Source of the DNA: Sphingomonas sp. SUN039
GTDB taxonomy: Bacteria > Pseudomonadota > Alphaproteobacteria > Sphingomonadales > Sphingomonadaceae
Assembly: GCF_024758725.1 (NCBI RefSeq)
Contig: NZ_CP096972.1
Coordinates: 2,772,001-2,836,000 of the forward strand
DNA: 64,000 nucleotides
Reading direction: 5' to 3'
Shown: piece by piece, positions 41,159 to 49,765 of the stretch
Numbering within the stretch: the first letter of the stretch is position 1
How the letters are laid out: each line of letters opens with the position of its first letter
Translations under genes and position numbers: made by a program
Notes under the pieces: generated by a model
What the model was told of the DNA's origin: nothing
Seen by the model: the letters and a program-made list of their open reading frames with translations, nothing else
Databases searched by the model: none

Positions 41159-42297
41159 ATCTCGGGTTCGAGCAGACCTGCTTCGATCAGCCGCCCGACC
41201 AGCGCTACGGCCAGGTCGGGCGTCAGGCCGGGCAGGTCGCCGACGGCAAAAGCCGGTGTCGCGAGGATGAAGCGCAGCGCGGGCGCGGCTCCTGCGTGGA
41301 GCGCCATGCGTCCGCCCGGAAGCGCGAGTTCGATGGTCGCCCCGGCCTCGCGCAGGTGCGCCGCCGACAGCGCGGCATGACGGACGCGCGTCGTTACCCC
41401 CAGCACCGGTGCCGCGACCGGCGGCACGAGCCGCGCGAGATCGGCGACCGCCCGTCCGCTGCGCCGTTCAAGCGCTGCCTCGACGAATTGCGGCTGTCGG
41501 CAGCGCTCGGCGAGATCGGCAAAGGCGCGGGCAAGGTCGTTCGCGCTGCCCGCTGCCGCGCGCAACGGACGCGCGGTTTCGGCCAGATGGTCGATCGCCG
41601 CGATCATCGCTGCGCGCAGGGTGAGCGGCGTGAACAGGATCGCGACATGGATCGACTCGGTCGTCGAGGCGACGCTGTGCGGCAAGCCACGCGGAATATA
41701 GAGCAGGTCGCCGGGCGCCGCATCGACGACATTGTGCCGCTCCAGATGCGGGGGTGTCTCGGCGATATCGCGCCACGGGTTCTGCAACCCCGCCGCATCG
41801 GTCGAGACGAACCAGCGTTTGCGCCCCGCCAGCTGGATCGCGATATTGTCGTTGTTGTCGTAATGGATTTTCGCGCGTGCCCCCACGCGGCTCCAGAATA
41901 TCGACGTGTCGACCGGCTGGTCGAGTACAATTTCGAGTGCACGGACAAAGTGCTGCAACGCGGGCGACAACGCGCGGACATCGGGGAGGCGGACCGTATA
42001 GCCGCGCGCGTGATAAGCGTCGATCAGCGCGCGGAACGCCGCCGCATCCGCGACCACGGCAGGACCGGGCGGCGGCCCTTGGGGTGCGACCGCATGGCAA
42101 TCGAGGGTTGGGGCATGCGTCGCAAAGGCCGCGAGAATGGTCTGTTCGGGATCGGGGCCGAGCAGTCCGGTCCGGAGATGCGCGGCATCGCCGCCCTGTT
42201 CGAGCGGGCGGCTCGCCGCGACGGCATCGAGGAACGTGCCCAACGCCAGCGGGGCCAGCATCTTGCCAACAACAGCTCGGGCGTCGGACGGGGTCAT
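41155..42297 (-). CDS. JmjC/cupin-fold Fe(II) oxygenase family protein
   Basis: 380 aa. The jelly-roll core has the iron ligands in ARAKIHYDNNDNIAIQLAGRKRW (His-x-Asp) and the distal His in IPRGLPHSVAST. This resembles the ROXA/cupin_4 family that hydroxylates ribosomal proteins, but the C-terminal part is a long helical/winged region of uncertain role. Substrate unknown. Confidence 0.82.
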   Translation of the reverse strand: MTPSDARAVVGKMLAPLALGTFLDAVAASRPLEQGGDAAHLRTGLLGPDPEQTILAAFATHAPTLDCHAVAPQGPPPGPAVVADAAAFRALIDAYHARGYTVRLPDVRALSPALQHFVRALEIVLDQPVDTSIFWSRVGARAKIHYDNNDNIAIQLAGRKRWFVSTDAAGLQNPWRDIAETPPHLERHNVVDAAPGDLLYIPRGLPHSVASTTESIHVAILFTPLTLRAAMIAAIDHLAETARPLRAAAGSANDLARAFADLAERCRQPQFVEAALERRSGRAVADLARLVPPVAAPVLGVTTRVRHAALSAAHLREAGATIELALPGGRMALHAGAAPALRFILATPAFAVGDLPGLTPDLAVALVGRLIEAGLLEPEI

Positions 42298-42343
42298 CGC
42301 CCGAAACGGCTATGGCAAAGGCGCGGGCGACGCAATCGGGGCC

Positions 42344-43243
42344 TCAGTCCGCCTTGCTTGCCTCCGTCGCCGGATCGCGCACGAGCACGAGCGCCAGCCC
42401 CACGAGCAGCGCGCCCGTCACGTCGAGTACGCCCAGCGTCTCGTCGAACACCAGCCAGCCGACGAGCGCGGCAATGATCGGCTGGGTCAGCAACGACAGA
42501 CCGATCAGCAGCGGACTGACCCGGCCCAGTGCATAGACCAGCAAGCCCTGCCCCACGACCTGGCTGCACAGCGACAGCGCGACCAGCGGCGTCCAGTTCG
42601 ACGGCCAGACCGCTTCGCCGAGCAGCAGCGCAAACCCCAGCAGCGGCAACGCGCTGGCCAGCGTCGAGGCCGCCAGCAAAGGCAGGGGAGCCAGCGTCGC
42701 CCGCGCACGTTCGATGGCGATGAAATAGGCCGCGTAGAATACCCCCGCGAGCAGGCACAGCAGGTCGCCGACAAGATGCTCGGGCGAAAGTTCGGCGCTG
42801 CGCCCCATCAGCAGCGCCGCACCCGTCGCCGCCATCGCCAGCGCGACGCTCTGTCTTCGCGTCGGCCATGCCCGCGCAACGAGAAACCCGTAAAGCGGGA
42901 AGATGAAGGTCGCCGAATTGCCGAGCAGCGTGGCGTTCGCCATTTTGGTCTGGGTAATGCCGACATGCCAGCTGGCGAGATCAGCGGCGAACAGCACGCC
43001 CGACGCGGCGATGATGGCAATTAGCGCGGGGGTTATCGCCCCTCGCGACCGCGGACCGAACCGCGCCATGACGGCAAGCAGCGGAAAGGCAATCGCCATC
43101 CGCCAGAATGCCGACGACACCGGCCCGACATCGGCAAGGCGCACGAACATCGGTCCCAATGCAAGCAGCGCGCTGGCCCCAAGCAGCGCAGCGAGATCGG
43201 CTTTCGATCCGAGCAGATTTTCTTGGGGTGGACGGCTGGCCAT
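42344..43243 (-). CDS. EamA/DMT-family transporter
   Basis: 299 aa from the ATG at 43241-43243. Ten hydrophobic helices form two EamA repeats (LALGPMFVRLADVGPVSSAFWRM; YALGRVSPLLIGLSLLTQP-type). It is a metabolite exporter/importer of unknown substrate. It is divergent from the ene-reductase gene with a 58-base promoter region. Confidence 0.9.
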   Translation of the reverse strand: MASRPPQENLLGSKADLAALLGASALLALGPMFVRLADVGPVSSAFWRMAIAFPLLAVMARFGPRSRGAITPALIAIIAASGVLFAADLASWHVGITQTKMANATLLGNSATFIFPLYGFLVARAWPTRRQSVALAMAATGAALLMGRSAELSPEHLVGDLLCLLAGVFYAAYFIAIERARATLAPLPLLAASTLASALPLLGFALLLGEAVWPSNWTPLVALSLCSQVVGQGLLVYALGRVSPLLIGLSLLTQPIIAALVGWLVFDETLGVLDVTGALLVGLALVLVRDPATEASKAD

Positions 43244-43301
43244 GCGTGCCCATATCGCATGGGTTCCGGATTGAAACCCGTATGAAAGGCGCATCTATCT
43301 T

Positions 43302-44393
43302 ATGCCGACCCTGTTCGACCCCATCCAGCTCGGCGCGATTGCCGCCCCCAACCGCATCCTGATGGCTCCGCTGACGCGCGGGCGCAGCGAAGCGGGCCAT
43401 GTGCCGGTGACCGCGCTCAAGGCCGACTATTACAGCCAGCGTGCGACCGCCGGACTGCTGATTGCGGAGGCCACCGGCATTACACAGGAAGGCCTCGGCT
43501 GGCCCTCGGCCCCCGGCATCTGGTCCGACGAACAGGTTGCGGCGTGGCAGCCGGTAACGGCGGCGGTGCACGCGGCGGGCGGGCGAATCATCCTCCAGCT
43601 GTGGCACATGGGACGCCTCGTCCACCCCGACTTCCTCGGCGGCGCGCAGCCGGTGTCGGCGTCGGACACGACCGCGCCCGGCGACGCGCATACCGCGACC
43701 GGCAAAAAGCCCTACGAACCGGCCCGCGCGCTGCGCCTCGACGAGATTCCGCGCGTCATCGCCGATTATGTCCATGCAGCGAAGAACGCGATCCGCGCGG
43801 GTTTCGACGGCGTCCAAATCCACGGCGCGAACGGCTACCTCATCGACCAGTTTCTGCGCGACAACAGCAATTTCCGCACCGACGCCTATGGCGGCCCGAT
43901 CGAGAACCGCATCCGCCTGCTGCGCGAGGTAACGCAGGCGGTGGCCGATGCGGTGGGTACGGACCGCACCAGTGTGCGCCTGTCGCCCAATGGCGAAACG
44001 CAAGGGGCCGACGATTCGGACCCGGTTGCGCTGTTTACTGCCGCCGCGGCGGCGCTGAGCGAGATCGGCATCGCCTTCCTCGAACTGCGCGAGCAAAAGG
44101 ATTTCGGAAATTTCGGCAAAACCGATGTGCCGCGGGTGTCGCCGCATATCCGCAAGGTGTTCCCGGGACCGCTGATCCTCAATCAGGAATACAACCTCGA
44201 GCGCGCCGAGGCCGATATCGCCAGTGGCCTCGCCGATGGCATCAGTTTCGGGCGGCCCTATATCTCGAACCCCGATCTGGTCGCGCGGCTGCGCGCCGAC
44301 GCGCCGATTGCGCCCGACAATTTTCGCACATGGTATTCGCCGGGGGCGGAGGGCTACACCGACTATCCGGTGCTGGCGCGCGAGGACGCATAA
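43302..44393 (+). CDS. Old Yellow Enzyme family alkene reductase
   Basis: 363-aa FMN-dependent NAD(P)H oxidoreductase acting on activated C=C bonds or nitro compounds. Seen: the N-terminal FDPIQLGAIAAPNRILMAPLTRGR, substrate-binding region QLWHMGRLVHPDFLGG, the FDGVQIHGANGYLIDQFLRD core, and C-terminal ADGISFGRPYISNPDL. The His/Asn pair in HGANGY is retained. Single gene unit followed by the MITE-like element. Confidence 0.95.
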   Translation: MPTLFDPIQLGAIAAPNRILMAPLTRGRSEAGHVPVTALKADYYSQRATAGLLIAEATGITQEGLGWPSAPGIWSDEQVAAWQPVTAAVHAAGGRIILQLWHMGRLVHPDFLGGAQPVSASDTTAPGDAHTATGKKPYEPARALRLDEIPRVIADYVHAAKNAIRAGFDGVQIHGANGYLIDQFLRDNSNFRTDAYGGPIENRIRLLREVTQAVADAVGTDRTSVRLSPNGETQGADDSDPVALFTAAAAALSEIGIAFLELREQKDFGNFGKTDVPRVSPHIRKVFPGPLILNQEYNLERAEADIASGLADGISFGRPYISNPDLVARLRADAPIAPDNFRTWYSPGAEGYTDYPVLAREDA

Positions 44394-44417
44394 TCGCGCC
44401 GAGGTGCAATGATCCTC

Positions 44418-44634
44418 ATTCCTCCCCAGCGAAGCGCAGGGGAGTTTCGGGTCGCCCCGTCCCCCGGACGGGGCTTGGACCGCCTGGGGCGGTCCAAGCC
44501 GAAACTGCCCGCAGGGCGGAGGGGCCGCCGCGTTCAGCGGCGGACGGTCTCTCCAAGCGAACAGCGTCACTCGCTGCGCTCGCGCCCCTCCGGCGCATTC
44601 GCGCCACCTCCCCTGCGCTTCGCTGGGGAGGAAT
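44418..44634. mobile_element. MITE-like element with perfect 27-bp terminal inverted repeats
   Basis: The arms at 44418-44444 and 44608-44634 are perfect 27-bp inverted copies (left begins ATTCCTCCCCAGCGAAGCGC). The 163-bp interior has no gene and holds hairpins, for example CTTGGACCGCC (44474-44484) against GGCGGTCCAAG (44488-44498). The right arm ends at the first base of the GNAT stop codon. No clear target duplication was seen. It may be a non-autonomous mobile element or a large REP cluster. Confidence 0.65.
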
Positions 44635-45173
44635 TAGTTCCGGCGCGCCCGCCATTGCGCCGCCGTCTGCCCCCAGGCATCGACCGGCGCGTCCTGAAAC
44701 GGTTCGGGCAGGCGCGTCGGCCCGAGGTTGGTCGAACCGAGCCGCCGCGCCAGCGCAATCGAGCGGGTGTTCGCAGCGTCGATGGTATGGATGACATCGG
44801 GCCAGCCGAGCACGTCGAACACATAGTCCATGGTCGCGACGACGGCTTCGTATGCATAGCCTTTCCCCGTGAACTGCGGCGCGACGCCCCAGCCGACTTC
44901 CTTGCCCGGCCAGCCTTCGGGTTCCCACGGCCCCAGCCGCCCGACCCATGCGCCGGTCGCCCGCTCGATCACCGAGAACATCGCAAACCCCTTGATGTCC
45001 CAGGCCCCGCGCATCGTGCACAGCATCCGCCAGGTCTCGGGCCGCGACTTTGTGCCGCCGATGAAGCGCATGGTCTCTGCATCGGCATTCATCGCGCTCC
45101 AGCCGTCGAGGTCGGATGCTTCGGGCAGGCGCAGGATCAGGCGTTCGGTTTCGAGGACAGGGTAGCCGCTCAT
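44634..45173 (-). CDS. GNAT family N-acetyltransferase (RimJ/RimL-like)
   Basis: 179 aa. Beginning [22 protein letters not shown] is typical of RimJ/RimL-type acetyltransferases. The acetyl-CoA loop reads [21 protein letters not shown]-terminal [12 protein letters not shown] is also conserved. Target unknown (protein N-terminus or small amine). Starts inside the ribH stop (4-base overlap), so it is the last gene of the riboflavin operon; its own stop touches the MITE-like element. Confidence 0.9.
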   Translation of the reverse strand: MSGYPVLETERLILRLPEASDLDGWSAMNADAETMRFIGGTKSRPETWRMLCTMRGAWDIKGFAMFSVIERATGAWVGRLGPWEPEGWPGKEVGWGVAPQFTGKGYAYEAVVATMDYVFDVLGWPDVIHTIDAANTRSIALARRLGSTNLGPTRLPEPFQDAPVDAWGQTAAQWRARRN

Positions 45174-45589
45174 CCGAAGCGTCCTTTCAGGTCGAGCAAT
45201 GCCAGCGCCGCCTTGGCCGCCTCGCCGCCCTTGTCTTTCTGTTTCGGATCGGCACGCACCAGCGCCTGTGCCTCGTTCTCGACCGTCAATATGCCGTTGC
45301 CGATGGCAATGCCGTCCATGGTCAGCGCCATGATGCCACGCGCGCTCTCGCCCGCGACGATTTCGAAATGATAGGTTTCGCCGCGGATGACAACGCCGAT
45401 GGCGACATAGCCGTCATAACGGCCGCTCTCCGCCGCCAGCGAAATCGCGCCGGGAATTTCAAGCGCGCCGGGCACGGTGATGACATCGGCGTGATGCCCC
45501 GCATCCTCCAGCGCGGCACGGGCGCCCGCGACGAGCATGTCGTTCAGATGGTCGTAGAAGCGCGCCTCGACGATCAGGAATTTTGCCAT
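45170..45589 (-). CDS. ribH: 6,7-dimethyl-8-ribityllumazine synthase
   Basis: 139 aa, penultimate step of riboflavin synthesis. Landmarks: [27 protein letters not shown]-type core, [19 protein letters not shown] with the catalytic His region, and [17 protein letters not shown]. It lies 11 bases after the EamA gene within the rib operon. Confidence 0.95.
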   Translation of the reverse strand: MAKFLIVEARFYDHLNDMLVAGARAALEDAGHHADVITVPGALEIPGAISLAAESGRYDGYVAIGVVIRGETYHFEIVAGESARGIMALTMDGIAIGNGILTVENEAQALVRADPKQKDKGGEAAKAALALLDLKGRFG

Positions 45590-45600
45590 GTCTATGTCCC

Positions 45601-46446
45601 CTAATGCGCCGAAGCCGCAACGATGCCGGCGATCCCGGCGGTAATCAGCGCTGCCCCGATCAGGCGGCGCGCGTCAACCCGTTCGCCGAGCACGCGGCCC
45701 GCGACCAGCATGCCGACCAGTACGCTGGCCTCGCGGATCGCCGACACCGCCCCCACCGGCGCAAGCGCAAAGGCATAGAGGGCGGGGACGAACGAGACCG
45801 GGGCCATGATCGCCGCCGACAGCCCCGGTTTCCAGTCGGCGCGGAACGCCGCTGGCGCGGCACCGCGCCGCAGCACCGCGAACAGCAGCGGCATCGCCAC
45901 GGCGTCGAGTACGAAGAACCACGCGATGAACGTCAGCAGGTCGGGCGACAATCGCATGCCCCGCGCGTCGATCACCGAATAGACGGTGGTCAACATGCCC
46001 GTAGCAACGGCAAGCAGCAGGCCGTGCCGCGAAACGCGCCCGCCTGCCGCGAGCATGACGATACCGGTACTGACAACCGCAATCGCGCCGACCAGCCAGG
46101 GGCCGAGGGTATCGCCAAGCAGCAACACGCCCATGACCGCGGTCAGGATCGGCGCACTGCCCCGCGCAATGGGATAGGCGACCGAGAAATCGCTGACGCT
46201 GTAGCTGAAGCTGAGCACCGCCTGATAAACCGCATGCGTTGCCGCCGCCGCGATCAGCCACGGCCAAAGATAATCCGGCGGCAGACCGGTCCAGATCGCG
46301 AGCGGCGTCGCAATGGTCAGGCCCACCAACCGCACCCACGCCTGCACCGCCAGCTTGTCCTGCCCCGATTTGATCGAGGCATGGGCAAGTGCGGTCGTCA
46401 GCGCCGAGAACCCTGCCAGCCACAGGCCGAGCGTGACCGGACTCAC
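45601..46446 (-). CDS. EamA/DMT-family transporter within the riboflavin operon
   Basis: 281 aa with ten hydrophobic helices in two EamA-like halves ([43 protein letters not shown]). Its start overlaps the ribBX stop by 4 bases, and ribH follows after 11 bases. Some members of this superfamily (RibN) transport riboflavin, so a flavin or precursor carrier is likely from context. Not proven by motif. Confidence 0.85.
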   Translation of the reverse strand: MSPVTLGLWLAGFSALTTALAHASIKSGQDKLAVQAWVRLVGLTIATPLAIWTGLPPDYLWPWLIAAAATHAVYQAVLSFSYSVSDFSVAYPIARGSAPILTAVMGVLLLGDTLGPWLVGAIAVVSTGIVMLAAGGRVSRHGLLLAVATGMLTTVYSVIDARGMRLSPDLLTFIAWFFVLDAVAMPLLFAVLRRGAAPAAFRADWKPGLSAAIMAPVSFVPALYAFALAPVGAVSAIREASVLVGMLVAGRVLGERVDARRLIGAALITAGIAGIVAASAH

Positions 46447-47744
46447 TCGCCCCCGGTGCCGGGGATCGGCCGTTCGCCGACGATGGACAGGCCATATCCT
46501 TCGAGGCCGACAAGCGTGTGATGCGTGTTGGTCAGCAGGATCATGTCATGGACGCCGAGTTCGGTCAGGATTTGCGCGCCGCCGCCGTAATCGCGCAGTT
46601 CCTCGACCTCGGGTGCGCCCGCGCCCTTGCCGGCCGCACGCAGCTGCATGAAGCGGCTGGTCGAATCGGGGGTGCGGCGGTTGATAAGCACCAGCACGCC
46701 GCAGCCTTCCTCGGCAATGGCCTGCATCGCGCCGGGCAGCAGCCCTGTCCGCTCGTTCTCCTCCCCGAACACGTCGACGAACATCGACATGGTGTGCATC
46801 CGGACGAGCGTCGGCGTGTTGGGGTCGATGCGGCCCTTGACCAGCGCCAGCGTTTCGTCGCCGGTCGCCTTGTTGAAAAAGGTGATCGCGCGCCAGTCGC
46901 CGCCCCAGCGGCTGGTAAAGGTAATCTCGGCGCGGCGCTCGATCAGGTGATCATGCTTGCGGCGATAGGCGATCAGGTCGCGGATCGTCCCCATCTTCAG
47001 CCCGTGCAGGCGCGCGAACGACACGAGGTCGTCCATCCGCGCCATGGTGCCGTCGTCCTTCATGATCTCGCAGATCACGCCCGAGGGATTGAGCCCCGCG
47101 AGTCGCGACACATCGACGGCCGCCTCGGTATGGCCGGTGCGGACCAGCACGCCCCCGTCGCGCGCGACCAGCGGGAAGACATGGCCGGGGGTAACGATGT
47201 CCTGCTTCCCCTTCGACGAATCGATGGCGACCGCGATGGTGCGGGCGCGGTCGGCGGCGCTAATCCCGGTCGTCACGCCTTCGCGCGCCTCGATCGACAC
47301 TGTGAAGGCGGTTTCGTGGCGGGTGCCATTGCTGCGGCTCATCAGTTCGAGGCCGAGCGCCTCGACGCGCGATTTGGCCAGCGCGAGGCAGATCAGGCCG
47401 CGGCCGTGCGTCGCCATGAAATTGATCGCATCGGGCGTCGCCATTTGCGCCGGAACGATCAGGTCGCCCTCATTCTCGCGGTCTTCGTCATCGACGAGGA
47501 TGAACATGCGGCCGTTGCGGGCCTCGTCGATGATTTCCTCGATGGGGACGAGCGCGGGACGGTCGCTGTTCGCCGACAGATAGCGTTCGAGCTTGCCGAG
47601 CGTGTCCGCCGTCGGGTTCCAGTCGGGCGCATCGAGATCGCGCAACGTGTTGGCGTGAAGTCCGGCGGCGCGAGCCAGCCCCGAACGTGAAATGCCGCGC
47701 TCGGCGACTTCTGCGCGGATGCGCTCGATGGTCGATGTGCTCAT
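46443..47744 (-). CDS. ribB: HTH-RibBX: 3,4-dihydroxy-2-butanone-4-phosphate synthase with degenerate GTP cyclohydrolase II domain
   Basis: 433 aa in three parts. Residues ~17-60 are helix-turn-helix-like (ISRSGLARAAGLHANTLRDL). Residues ~65-270 are an intact RibB (DDEDRENEGDLIVPAQ; HTEAAVDVSRLAGL). The C-terminal ~160 residues resemble GTP cyclohydrolase II, but the zinc cysteines are lost: LVRMHTMSMFVDVFG stands where the active enzyme has a Cys cluster. So it makes the four-carbon unit but not the GTP-derived half, as known for the RibBX variant. An active GCH II must be encoded elsewhere. A dyad overlaps the upstream region (47756-47773). Confidence 0.9.
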   Translation of the reverse strand: MSTSTIERIRAEVAERGISRSGLARAAGLHANTLRDLDAPDWNPTADTLGKLERYLSANSDRPALVPIEEIIDEARNGRMFILVDDEDRENEGDLIVPAQMATPDAINFMATHGRGLICLALAKSRVEALGLELMSRSNGTRHETAFTVSIEAREGVTTGISAADRARTIAVAIDSSKGKQDIVTPGHVFPLVARDGGVLVRTGHTEAAVDVSRLAGLNPSGVICEIMKDDGTMARMDDLVSFARLHGLKMGTIRDLIAYRRKHDHLIERRAEITFTSRWGGDWRAITFFNKATGDETLALVKGRIDPNTPTLVRMHTMSMFVDVFGEENERTGLLPGAMQAIAEEGCGVLVLINRRTPDSTSRFMQLRAAGKGAGAPEVEELRDYGGGAQILTELGVHDMILLTNTHHTLVGLEGYGLSIVGERPIPGTGGE

Positions 47745-47755
47745 TCACCGATCGT

Positions 47756-47773
47756 GTCACACTACAATGTGAC
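47756..47773. promoter_or_regulatory. Dyad upstream of HTH-ribBX
   Basis: GTCACA-N6-TGTGAC is a perfect 6-6-6 inverted repeat, 12 bases upstream of the ribBX start. It lies in a 45-base gap after ribE. It could be an operator for the HTH domain of RibBX itself or for another dimeric regulator. The half-sites are in the opposite order to a CRP site. Confidence 0.4.
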
Positions 47774-47789
47774 TTTCAAGATCGAAGTT

Positions 47790-48398
47790 TCACATAGCTG
47801 TGTCGAAATCGCGCATTCGCTTGAGGTAGCGGGCCAGCACATCGATTTCGAGGTTGACCTCCCGACCCGCGACCAGATCGCCCAGCGTCGTGACGTTCCA
47901 GGTGTGCGGAATGATGTTGACCGCGAAATGGGTGCCGTCCTCTGCATCGCGGACCCCGTTGACGGTCAGCGAGACGCCGTCGAGCGTGATCGATCCCTTG
48001 GGTGCAATGAACGGGGCAATCCCGGCGGGCACGCGGATGCCGACGCGGTGCGAGCCGCCCTCCTCGCACACGCCGATGACCGTGCCGACCCCGTCGACAT
48101 GGCCGGTGACGATATGCCCGCCGAGTTCGTCGCCGATTTTCAGCGCGCGTTCGAGGTTGAGCCGACGGCCCGTATCCCACATGCCCACCGCCGTTTTCGA
48201 CACGCTTTCGCCCGACACGTCGCACGCGAACCAGTCCGCGCCCTTGTCGACGACCGTCAGGCACGCGCCCGAACAGGCAATCGATGCGCCGATAGCGATG
48301 CTGTCCAGATCCAGCGCGCAGCGCACGGTAACGCGCCGGTCGCCGCGTTCGGCGCTATCGGTCACGGTGCCGATGTCGGTGACGATGCCGGTAAACAT
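47790..48398 (-). CDS. ribE: Riboflavin synthase alpha chain
   Basis: 202 aa, final step of riboflavin synthesis. Two repeated lumazine-binding domains: MFTGIVTDIGTV with GASIACSGACLTV, then GGHIVTGHVDGVGTV with SITLDGVSLTVNGV. Full length. Located 6 bases after ribD. Confidence 0.95.
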   Translation of the reverse strand: MFTGIVTDIGTVTDSAERGDRRVTVRCALDLDSIAIGASIACSGACLTVVDKGADWFACDVSGESVSKTAVGMWDTGRRLNLERALKIGDELGGHIVTGHVDGVGTVIGVCEEGGSHRVGIRVPAGIAPFIAPKGSITLDGVSLTVNGVRDAEDGTHFAVNIIPHTWNVTTLGDLVAGREVNLEIDVLARYLKRMRDFDTAM

Positions 48399-48404
48399 AT
48401 GCGC

Positions 48405-49364
48405 TTATCCCCTGACGCGCTCGTAAACGTCGAGCGTGTCGCTGCCAAGGCGGCGGCTGTCGATCCGCGTCCAGCGCCCGTGCGCGTCGGACAGGTCGCC
48501 GAGGCCGATATCGCCGAGCGTGCGCCCGCCACCGATGAGGACCGGCGCACGGTAGATCAGCAGCCGGTCGACCAGGTCGTCGCGCAGGAACGAGGCAGCG
48601 GTCGCCATGCCGCCCTCGACGAGGAGGCGGTCGGCGGGAAGGCCGGCTACTTCATCGAGCGTGATGACGTGCGGGGAGAGGGCTTCTTTTTTTGTCGACA
48701 ACACGACCCGCAGCGGCGACCTGTCTTCGAGTCCCGGCAACCGGACGTCGAGCTTGGGCGCATCCGCCTCCCATGTTCCGCGCCCGACCAGAATCGCATC
48801 GGCACTGGCGCGCTCGACATGGGCGTGCGCGCGCGCCGCCGCCCCGGTAATCCACTGGCTGCGCCCGTCGCCCATTGCCGCCGCGCCGTCGAGCGAGAGG
48901 GCCAGCTTGAGCGTTACATGCGGCCGCCCGAGGCGCTGGCGGGTCAGGAAACCCGCCATGCTGCGCGTCGCCTCGACCGCACCGGGGCCGACCGTCACGT
49001 CGATACCCTCAGCGCGAAGCCGCGCGAGCCCCTTGCCATCCACTGCCGGAAACGGATCGCCGATCGCTGCGACGACCCGCGCGATCCCGGCTTCGATCAG
49101 CACCTCGGCACAGGCCGGACCACGTCCCGGGGCGGCGCAGGGTTCCAGCGTGACATACGCCGTTGCGCCGCGCGCCGCCTCGCCCGCTTCGGCCACGGCC
49201 ATCGCCTCGGCATGGGGCCGCCCGCCGGGTTGCGTCCAGCCGCGCCCGACGACGCGTCCGTCCTTGACGATGATGCAACCGACGCAAGGGTTCGGGGCGG
49301 TCCGGCCCAGACCCCGCGTCCCGAGCGCCAGCGCTGCGCCCATCCAGCGCGCGTCGTCGTTCAA
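48405..49364 (-). CDS. ribD: Bifunctional pyrimidine deaminase/reductase
   Basis: 319 aa. The N-terminal deaminase domain has the zinc ligands PHAEAMAVAEAG and EPCAAPGRGPACAEV. The C-terminal reductase domain (VTLKLALSLDGAAAMGDGRSQWITG; LLVEGGMATAASFL) uses NADPH. It carries out steps two and three of the pathway. First biosynthetic gene of the rib cluster; overlaps the upstream small gene by 4 bases. Confidence 0.95.
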   Translation of the reverse strand: MNDDARWMGAALALGTRGLGRTAPNPCVGCIIVKDGRVVGRGWTQPGGRPHAEAMAVAEAGEAARGATAYVTLEPCAAPGRGPACAEVLIEAGIARVVAAIGDPFPAVDGKGLARLRAEGIDVTVGPGAVEATRSMAGFLTRQRLGRPHVTLKLALSLDGAAAMGDGRSQWITGAAARAHAHVERASADAILVGRGTWEADAPKLDVRLPGLEDRSPLRVVLSTKKEALSPHVITLDEVAGLPADRLLVEGGMATAASFLRDDLVDRLLIYRAPVLIGGGRTLGDIGLGDLSDAHGRWTRIDSRRLGSDTLDVYERVRG

Positions 49365-49705
49365 ATGCCGAGTCGCTTGGCGAGCGCCTTATATTCGTCC
49401 TGCCGCTTTTTCTTCGCCGCCGCGAGCGCCTCGCGTTCGGCTTTCTCGCGGGGGGCGTCGATGGCCTGTTGCGCGCGGACATCGGCAGCAGTCCGCGTTT
49501 TCGGCCATTGCTTGACGTACATCACTTCGGGCGGTCGCCATTCACGCGGCGGGTTAAGTTTGTCGAAGATCATCATGAACCACAGCGCGGTAATCCCGAC
49601 TGCAAGCAGGCCGAAGGCCAACTCATGCCGCCGCCGTGCGCGGATGAAACCCCAGAGGTCGGCAAGCGCGCGCGTGGGGCGTACAGGGCGGGGAAGAAAG
49701 GCCAT
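49361..49705 (-). CDS. Single-pass membrane protein of unknown function
   Basis: 114 aa. One membrane helix (~30-48, AFGLLAVGITALWFMMIFD) is followed by a charged, Lys/Ala-rich C-terminal helix (REKAEREALAAAKKKRQDEYKAL). No recognised domain. Its stop overlaps ribD's start (ATGA), so it is co-transcribed with the rib genes, but no flavin link can be seen in its sequence. Confidence 0.75.
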   Translation of the reverse strand: MAFLPRPVRPTRALADLWGFIRARRRHELAFGLLAVGITALWFMMIFDKLNPPREWRPPEVMYVKQWPKTRTAADVRAQQAIDAPREKAEREALAAAKKKRQDEYKALAKRLGI

Positions 49706-49765
49706 CGTTACAGGAGATAGGCCCGATCCCCGCCCTGTTCCAGTCGCTTGACCCGTCAGTTGCGC

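Noticed and set aside
49365-49765. FMN riboswitch in front of the rib genes
   Set aside because: The gaps before ribD, ribE, ribBX, EamA and ribH are too short, and no RFN-type conserved hairpins were seen upstream of the small gene at 49361-49705.
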